Assembly: GCA_964629345.1 (NCBI GenBank) | Contig: CAZVSG010000012.1 | Span: forward strand, 1-33,855 | Length of the DNA stretch: 33,855 nucleotides | DNA from: UBA6115 sp964629345 | Lineage (GTDB): Bacteria > Bacillota > Clostridia > Christensenellales > Aristaeellaceae | Direction of reading: 5' to 3' | Shown here: piece after piece, positions 32,072 through 33,855 of the stretch | Layout of the letters: each line of letters opens with the position of its first letter | Numbering within the stretch: the stretch's first letter is position 1 | The notes under the pieces: generated by a model | Database searches by the model: none | Told to the model about the DNA's origin: nothing | What the model saw: only the letters and a program-made list of their open reading frames with translations | Position numbers and translations under genes: made by a program

Positions 32072-33376
32072 ATGCCGCTTCACAAGCCACTTCCCATCAT
32101 CGCCCTGCTCTGCGTCGCCCTGCTGCTTACGGCGTGCACACCCCAGCGGCAGGCAGTCCCGCAGGAAACAAACCCTGCCTCGCCAACGGCTGGGGCGATA
32201 TTGCCCTCCGAACCTGCGGCAGAGACATTTCCACCGGCAACAATTACACCAACTCCCGATCCGACCGCATCACCTGCGGCAGCGCCGTCCTCCGCGCCCC
32301 CACCGTCCGCGCAGCCGGAATCCTACACGCCCCAGAGCTTCGCGCAGCTGCGGGCGTCCGCGCCTCCGCGTTTCCAATACTCCGGGGCAACCCGTTCAGG
32401 CGAGGTACAGATCGATGCGCCCGTCGTGCTGCCCGCAGTTTCCGAGATGCCCATCAAAACCTTACGGGAGATAACCTTCAGCGCGCCGGAGCTTCAGCGC
32501 ATCGGCGATGTGCTGGCGCAGGATGAGATGAACAGAGGTCTAAAATCATCTGTCGGCATGATGAAGCTCCGTTTGTCCATCCGTTCCCCGGCCGCGGGGC
32601 AGGCGTCGGATTCGCCCAAAAGCGGGTACAGCATCATCTACCCGGATTGGGATGAACCCCAGCCCCAGAACAATCCCCTGCCACCCGAGGCGCCCTTTGC
32701 GCGCGTTTTCGCCCTGCTTGCGTCCGTGTTCCCCGACGCGCAGTTCTATCTTGCCCGCCAAACCACGACCGGGGGCGGGCACCTCGTCAAGCATAATAAT
32801 GCTCACGCGACGGACGAGCAAATGAATCGGGAAGCGCCCTATCCCGGCTATGAGATGGGGCACTACACGCTTTTGGTAGGCCAGCTGCTGGACGGGACCC
32901 CCATTTTTCCCGAGTCTTATTTCGCAATAAGCGCCCCCAGCGATCCCCCGGACCCGGTGGTCAGTTTCCGAGTATCCCCCTTCTTTGACGAGCGGCGGTT
33001 CAACATGGATGGAAACGTCGCCATGCCGGCCGCGACGCTTGCACAGGATGCTGCTCTCGCGCCATTTGTGCAAATCGAGAAGGTGATTCAAGCACGCATC
33101 CGAAGCGGCCACATCCGTTCCATCGATGGCATCACGCTGGGGTACATGCTCTATTACGCGCAGCCAACGACCATCCTGCAGGCCGCGCAAGGCGCTGACA
33201 TGGTGGCTATCCCCACTTGGGAGGTGACGGGCGGTATGGTGTATGACCCAAGCGAACCGGGCGCGCCCGTGATGGAAAAGGGCCTGTTTCGCATCGACGC
33301 ACTGACGGGAAAGCCGCTGGACGCATACGCCAGCCCGGCGCCGCGCGTGTATCTGCTTTCGGAGTTGCTGCCATGA
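32072..33376 (+). CDS. Lipoprotein of unknown function
   Basis: A 434-residue protein with a lipoprotein signal (LCVALLLTAC, lipid-anchored Cys about residue 21). A Pro/Ala/Ser/Thr-rich linker reaches to about residue 80. The large domain has no motif I recognise; segments such as TLREITFSAPELQRIGDVLA, YEMGHYTLLVGQLLDGTPIF and MVAIPTWEVTGGMVYD are visible. The ATG at 32072 is chosen because AAAGGAG lies 7 nt upstream; ATG codons at 32069 and 32054 are alternatives. The stop overlaps the next gene by 4 nt, so it works with the membrane protein there, possibly as the accessory lipoprotein of an ABC-2-like exporter. Confidence 0.72.
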   Translation: MPLHKPLPIIALLCVALLLTACTPQRQAVPQETNPASPTAGAILPSEPAAETFPPATITPTPDPTASPAAAPSSAPPPSAQPESYTPQSFAQLRASAPPRFQYSGATRSGEVQIDAPVVLPAVSEMPIKTLREITFSAPELQRIGDVLAQDEMNRGLKSSVGMMKLRLSIRSPAAGQASDSPKSGYSIIYPDWDEPQPQNNPLPPEAPFARVFALLASVFPDAQFYLARQTTTGGGHLVKHNNAHATDEQMNREAPYPGYEMGHYTLLVGQLLDGTPIFPESYFAISAPSDPPDPVVSFRVSPFFDERRFNMDGNVAMPAATLAQDAALAPFVQIEKVIQARIRSGHIRSIDGITLGYMLYYAQPTTILQAAQGADMVAIPTWEVTGGMVYDPSEPGAPVMEKGLFRIDALTGKPLDAYASPAPRVYLLSELLP

Positions 33377-33855
33377 AACCCAACCTGCGCCGGCTGTTTT
33401 TTAGCCCGCACTTCGCCATTGGCGTGCTGCTCAGCCTGTTAAGCCTTGTCATCCACACGATTCCCGAGATGCAGGTCTATTGGGAAGTATACCGCGCGAA
33501 GGAGGGCTATGCCAGCGCGCTGCAACTCACGATTCAGCCCATTTACTTCGGCGGCTTTATCCTGTTCGCGGTGCTCTCCTCCGCCTTTCCCGCGTCCAGT
33601 GCCCTAATCGATGACCAGCGAGAACGGATGAGCGTGTATGAGGCGGGGCGGCTGGGTTTGAAACGATATATCCGTACCAAAGCGTTTTCCGCTTCCCTGT
33701 GCGGCGGCGTTGCCACGGTGACAGGCTTTCTATTGCACGCGATGTTCTGTTACGCGCTTTTCCTGCCAAGTGATCCTCTTAATTATCCAGCCCATGTGCT
33801 CCCCTTTGACGGGACGCTGTACGCGGGCATGTATGGTCTGATGGGCGGCTGGCCC
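33373..33855 (+). CDS. Membrane protein, ABC-2-permease-like (3' end off window)
   Basis: The first 161 residues of a membrane protein. It has hydrophobic segments at about residues 12-33 (HFAIGVLLSLLSLVIHT), 63-80 (FGGFILFAVLSSAFPASSA) and 110-135 (SLCGGVATVTGFLLHAMF). A cytoplasmic loop between them reads DDQRERMSVYEAGRLGLKRY, with Arg and Lys spread through it. This layout resembles N-terminal parts of ABC-2-type permeases next to exporter ATPases, but no firm family call is possible. The ATG overlaps the lipoprotein stop (ATGA), with GGAG 8 nt upstream. Confidence 0.65.
   Translation, partial: MKPNLRRLFFSPHFAIGVLLSLLSLVIHTIPEMQVYWEVYRAKEGYASALQLTIQPIYFGGFILFAVLSSAFPASSALIDDQRERMSVYEAGRLGLKRYIRTKAFSASLCGGVATVTGFLLHAMFCYALFLPSDPLNYPAHVLPFDGTLYAGMYGLMGGWP

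Overview
The window looks like a chromosomal stretch of an uncultured, GC-rich Clostridia-type Bacillota, probably from a metagenome or draft assembly. The evidence is gene order: rimP-nusA-ylxR-ylxQ-infB, plsX-acpP-rnc-smc-ftsY and darA-holB-ricT are Bacillota-typical clusters. NusA is the short form, and the SAM-I riboswitch uses a transcription terminator. Five N-runs are present, and the reading frame does not carry across three of them, so those gap lengths are not true.

Layout. 1-5009 (minus): the translation/transcription operon rimP, nusA, ylxR, ylxQ, infB, with infB cut by the window edge and two gaps. 5288-7163 (plus): tyrS, carrying a single frame break, then a YigZ/IMPACT-family gene. 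7158-8852 (minus): a Cof-type HAD phosphatase and an RluA-type pseudouridine synthase. 9061-13713 (plus): a branched-chain-amino-acid-type ABC importer with binding protein, LivH, a LivM-LivG fusion and LivF. 13917-16162 (minus): an EamA/DMT transporter and metK, led by a clear SAM-I riboswitch. 16425-17057 (plus): udk. 17091-17651 (minus): mntP. 17914-19271 (plus): a lipoprotein with four peptidoglycan-binding modules. 19736-26108 (minus): ftsY, smc, rnc, acpP, plsX. 26275-28513 (plus): darA, holB, ricT. 28764 to about 29840: a broken MmeI-like restriction-methylation gene. 29850-31980: a visibly AT-richer segment with an ECF sigma factor, its DUF4367-type anti-sigma partner and a small secreted protein. 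It is followed by a GC-richer lipoprotein gene and the start of a membrane protein that runs off the window.

The most unusual structure is non-coding. Three copies of one structured intergenic element (13720-13947, 19277-19504, 28519-28710) each start 5-6 nt after the stop codon of a plus-strand gene. Each opens with a TGCG-loop hairpin whose 11-bp stem differs between copies, with compensatory changes, and runs through conserved triloop hairpins. Each closes with an intrinsic-terminator hairpin at constant spacing. Copies A and B align without indels over the core; copy C lacks 37 nt that hold one hairpin. Downstream of copy B lies a further string of triloop hairpins. No CRISPR array, tRNA, rRNA or intact transposase was seen.

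Much of the window is housekeeping. The accessory, less-explained part is 28.7-33.9 kb: a decayed restriction gene next to a sigma/anti-sigma pair that probably controls envelope or secreted functions.
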